Position numbers and translations under genes: made by a program
Shown here: positions 61,279-64,000 of the stretch, piece after piece
How positions within the stretch are numbered: position 1 is the stretch's first letter
Layout: each line of letters opens with the position of its first letter
Notes under the pieces: model-generated
What the model saw: only the letters and a program-made list of their open reading frames with translations
Database searches by the model: none
What the model was told of the DNA's origin: nothing
Source of the DNA: Ignatzschineria ureiclastica
Lineage (GTDB): Bacteria; Pseudomonadota; Gammaproteobacteria; Cardiobacteriales; Wohlfahrtiimonadaceae
Direction: 5' to 3'
NCBI RefSeq assembly: GCF_003121845.1
Contig: NZ_QEWQ01000006.1
Span: 186,001 to 250,000, forward strand
Length of the DNA: 64,000 bases

Positions 61279-61681
61279 CTTCAAATTCACTGTGAGAAGT
61301 TTCTTCGCTAGGATGTTCTTTGGCTTTTTGCTCATCAGAGCGGATCGCTTCGGTAATGAGAGACGTAATCGCATTACTCTTTTCTAACAGATCATCGTAG
61401 ACAAAGTGAAAACGTGGAATGGTCCGTAAGCGTAGGATCTTACCTAGTTGCCGGCGGAACTCAGGACCATACTCATGGAGTAGATCAATGATCTCTTGCC
61501 GCTCTTCATCAGGACCTAAATAGGTCACGTAGACTTTTGCTTGGGAGAAATCCCGTACAGTTTCCACCAAAGTGATAGAGACTAACATCGCCCGAGGGTC
61601 AGTAATCTCTTTGCGAATAAGCATCGAGAGCTCCTGACGGAGCTGCTCATTAATGCGTTTTAATCGTGAATTAGTACTCAT
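61262..61681 (-). CDS. rbfA: 30S ribosome-binding factor A
   Basis: RbfA assists maturation of the 30S subunit and 16S rRNA processing. The 139-residue KH-type protein has RLKRINEQLRQELSMLIRKEITDPR, SQAKVYVTYLG, and LRLRTIPRFHFVYDDLLEKSNAITSLI. Its ATG shares one base with the infB stop (TAATG), and its own end overlaps truB. The acidic tail ends [10 protein letters not shown], longer than in many homologues. Middle gene of infB-rbfA-truB. Confidence 0.95.
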   Translation of the reverse strand: MSTNSRLKRINEQLRQELSMLIRKEITDPRAMLVSITLVETVRDFSQAKVYVTYLGPDEERQEIIDLLHEYGPEFRRQLGKILRLRTIPRFHFVYDDLLEKSNAITSLITEAIRSDEQKAKEHPSEETSHSEFEDESKN

Positions 61682-64000
61682 TATAATTTACGTTCTACTT
61701 CCACAGTTTCAAATACTTCGATCTGATCGCCAGGGCGCACATCGTTGTAGTTTTTCACACCGATACCACATTCGATACCAGCTCTTACTTCAGCAACATC
61801 ATCTTTAAAGCGACGAAGTGACTCAAGTTCCCCTTCATAGATAACGATATTATCACGAAGTACCCGAATAGGGCTATTTCGTTTAATTAAACCTTCCGTT
61901 ACCATACATCCGGCAATTGCGCCAAATTTTGGAGATTTGAAGACATCACGCACTTCAGCGATACCAATAATCTCTTCTTTAAATTGTGGTGCAAGTTTAC
62001 CGATAAGGGCTTTTTTCACTTCATCAATTACATCATAAATGACGCTATAGTAATAAAGAGAGAGGCCTTCATCTTCGATAATCTTACGTGCGCTATTGTC
62101 GGCACGGACGTTAAAGCCGATTACAAGCGCATCAGAAGAGACTGCAAGGTTTGCATCAGATTCAGTAATACCGCCCACTCCACTTGCGATAACGCTTACT
62201 GTGACCTCATCATTTGAGAGCTCATGTAGTGCATTTGTGAGCGCTTCAACGGAACCTTGGACATCCGCTTTAAGCACGATATTAACATGTTTCGTTTCGG
62301 CTTCACCCATTGAGTTGAAGAGATTCTCAAGTTTTGATTTATGCTGTCTTGCAAGCTTAATTTCACGGAATTTACCTTGACGGAAGAGGGCAATTTCCCG
62401 AGCTTTACGCTCATCAGGAACCACCATCACCTCATCACCCGCATTCGGCACACCAGAAAGGCCGATTACCTCTACAGGAATCGATGGTGATGCACTCTCA
62501 ACGGGTTGCCCATTTTCATCAATTAAAGCTCTTACGCGGCCATATTCATAACCTGCAAGGAGAATATCGCCTTTTTTGAGGCAACCTGATTGTACGAGGA
62601 TAGAAGCCACAGGACCACGACCACGATCGAGTTTTGATTCAATAACGGAACCGCGAGCAGGGCCTTCAGAAATGGCTTTAAGTTCAAGCACTTCTGACTG
62701 AACTAAAATCTGATCGAGCAGATGATCAATTCCTTCACCTGTTTTTGAAGAGACAAAAGCAAAGAGATTATCACCACCCCACTCTTCAGAAACAATGCCA
62801 TATTGTGTCAATTCAGACATAATACGATCTTTATCCGCAGCAGGTTTATCCACTTTGGTTACGGCGACAATAATCGGTGTATCAGATGCTTTCGCATGCT
62901 GAATTCCTTCAATTGTTTGAGGCATAATCCCATCATCTGCAGCAATGACTAATACTACGATATCGGTTACTTTCGCCCCACGTGCACGCATTGCGGCGAA
63001 GGCACTATGTCCAGGGGTATCGAGGAATGTAATGACACCTTTGTCTGTCTGCACATGATATGCCCCAATATGCTGAGTAATACCTCCTGCTTCACCACTT
63101 GCTACATGTTCTTTACGAATATAGTCAAGGAGCGATGTTTTACCATGGTCCACGTGACCCATGATAGTGACAACTGGTGGACGTGGTTTGAGAAGATCTT
63201 GATCCCCTTGTTCGATAGAAGCAATTAACTCTTCTTCTAATGGGTTTTCACTTACAAACTTATAAGTATGTCCCATCTCTTCAATCACAATCGCTGCAGT
63301 TTCACGATCAAGTAATTGATTGATCGTAACCATCGATCCTAAGTTCATGAGAACTTTAATAACTTCTGCTGCTTTAACTGCCATTTTGTGGGCAAGATCA
63401 GCAACGCTGATTGTTTCCCCTAATTCAACTTCAACTTGTTTTGTTGCCGTAGGTAATTGGAAACCATGTTGTTGCTGTGGTTGACTACCGCGTTTAGTCT
63501 GGCGACGGTTACCTTTCTTATTTTCACGTTTAAGCGTAATTTCAGCACGATCATCATCGTCATCACGGCCACGACGGCGACTACCTGATTTACGAGATTT
63601 TTTAGCACTCGCTTTATCATCGGTGAGTTTAGCTACATTTTTGACAGGTTTTACGGTGATTTCATCTTCATCATCTTTGATGAGAGTAGGATCATCAATA
63701 TCTACTGTTTCAATAACATCCGGAACTTCAGGTTCCTCTTGTGTTTGGAACTGAATCGCAACTTTAGAGAGTGGCTTTTCAGTCGCAGATGCCATCTTAT
63801 TAAGACGAGCAATTTCTGCTTGCTGTGCTTTTTCACGTTGCTCTTTTTTGAGACGTTCAGCTTCACGTTTCTCTTCTTGTTCACGTTCAAGGCGTTCTTT
63901 TGCTGCTAATTGACGCTCTTGTGCTTGTTTTTCTGCCTCAAGGCGTTTTGCTTCTAGTTCAGCTTTACGCTTCGCTTCGGCATCATTTTTTTGATCCATC
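61681..64000 (-). CDS. infB: Translation initiation factor IF-2, 5' end outside window
   Basis: IF-2 is the GTPase that brings initiator fMet-tRNA to the 30S subunit. The visible 772 residues include a highly charged N-terminal region rich in Glu, Lys and Arg repeats, a conserved IF2_N-type segment ([25 protein letters not shown]), and the G domain. G1 is [10 protein letters not shown]3 DTPGH and G4 TKVDK, followed by domains II, III and the C-terminal fMet-tRNA-binding domain. The first Met is one base from the window edge and not at a typical IF-2 N-terminus, so the gene continues beyond the window. The stop overlaps the rbfA start. Confidence 0.97.
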   Translation of the reverse strand, partial: MDQKNDAEAKRKAELEAKRLEAEKQAQERQLAAKERLEREQEEKREAERLKKEQREKAQQAEIARLNKMASATEKPLSKVAIQFQTQEEPEVPDVIETVDIDDPTLIKDDEDEITVKPVKNVAKLTDDKASAKKSRKSGSRRRGRDDDDDRAEITLKRENKKGNRRQTKRGSQPQQQHGFQLPTATKQVEVELGETISVADLAHKMAVKAAEVIKVLMNLGSMVTINQLLDRETAAIVIEEMGHTYKFVSENPLEEELIASIEQGDQDLLKPRPPVVTIMGHVDHGKTSLLDYIRKEHVASGEAGGITQHIGAYHVQTDKGVITFLDTPGHSAFAAMRARGAKVTDIVVLVIAADDGIMPQTIEGIQHAKASDTPIIVAVTKVDKPAADKDRIMSELTQYGIVSEEWGGDNLFAFVSSKTGEGIDHLLDQILVQSEVLELKAISEGPARGSVIESKLDRGRGPVASILVQSGCLKKGDILLAGYEYGRVRALIDENGQPVESASPSIPVEVIGLSGVPNAGDEVMVVPDERKAREIALFRQGKFREIKLARQHKSKLENLFNSMGEAETKHVNIVLKADVQGSVEALTNALHELSNDEVTVSVIASGVGGITESDANLAVSSDALVIGFNVRADNSARKIIEDEGLSLYYYSVIYDVIDEVKKALIGKLAPQFKEEIIGIAEVRDVFKSPKFGAIAGCMVTEGLIKRNSPIRVLRDNIVIYEGELESLRRFKDDVAEVRAGIECGIGVKNYNDVRPGDQIEVFETVEVERKL

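Noticed and set aside
62196-63890. Several ORFs of 60-95 codons on both strands inside infB
   Set aside because: They are out-of-frame shadows of the charged, repetitive IF-2 coding sequence.

Overview
The window reads as a contiguous stretch of an AT-rich gammaproteobacterial chromosome. The taxonomic clues are conserved gene orders (yibN-grxC-secB, prmA-dusB-fis, infB-rbfA-truB), an FNR-type regulator with four cysteines, a sigma-32 promoter before clpB, LpxH (hence lipid A) and TmcA, together with low GC. A lineage such as Cardiobacteriales or Ignatzschineria/Wohlfahrtiimonas would fit, but that is inference only. No prophage, transposase, rRNA operon or CRISPR array was seen.

Layout. 0-4.5 kb: a very large Sel1/TPR-repeat protein, cut by the left edge, and a HAD-IB phosphatase. 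4.7-11.9 kb: a complete type I Wadjet anti-plasmid operon, jetA-jetB-jetC-jetD, on the minus strand; it is the only clear defence locus. 12.2-25.1 kb: cvfB-like gene, an AGCS sodium symporter, OsmC, ClpB, an ankyrin protein, a rhomboid protease, nadR-pnuC and an exported protein of unknown function. 25.3-33.4 kb: secB-grxC-yibN, lpxH, two cyclophilins, an NlpE-like lipoprotein, efpL, fis-dusB-prmA and sdhE. 33.8-36.4 kb: tRNA-Thr, tmcA and two identical tRNA-Lys genes. 36.9-47.8 kb: an aromatic amino acid permease, fnr, trpE behind a leader-peptide attenuator, a siderophore-binding protein with a Fur-like box, pyrF-pyrE behind a small leader ORF and terminator, queF under a preQ1-I riboswitch, and an MFS transporter. 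48.4-64 kb: an exported triplicated Sel1 protein, truC, an orphan pseudopilin, aroA, an amino-acid-binding protein, brnQ, rdgB, folK, a cold-shock protein, icd, and truB-rbfA-infB running off the right edge.

Non-coding content is unusually rich. Eight copies of a 100-174 bp element with TATAGTAA-type terminal inverted repeats lie between genes; they look like non-autonomous MITEs with TA target sites. One truncated copy overlaps the jetD stop codon. A separate 177-bp tandem repeat lies at 13.1-13.4 kb. Thirteen exact TTATCCACA (DnaA-box) 9-mers were found by eye between 40.6 and 57.0 kb, seven of them in the gaps on either side of brnQ, where a 48-bp direct repeat also occurs.

Three nearby biosynthetic loci carry cis-acting RNA control readable from sequence: trpE (26-residue peptide with two Trp-Trp pairs, then a terminator), queF (preQ1-I aptamer containing the Shine-Dalgarno) and pyrFE (15-codon ORF, then a terminator). 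Start sites were moved inward from the longest reading frame where a Shine-Dalgarno sequence or family length favoured it; each case is noted. All motif and repeat searches were by eye.
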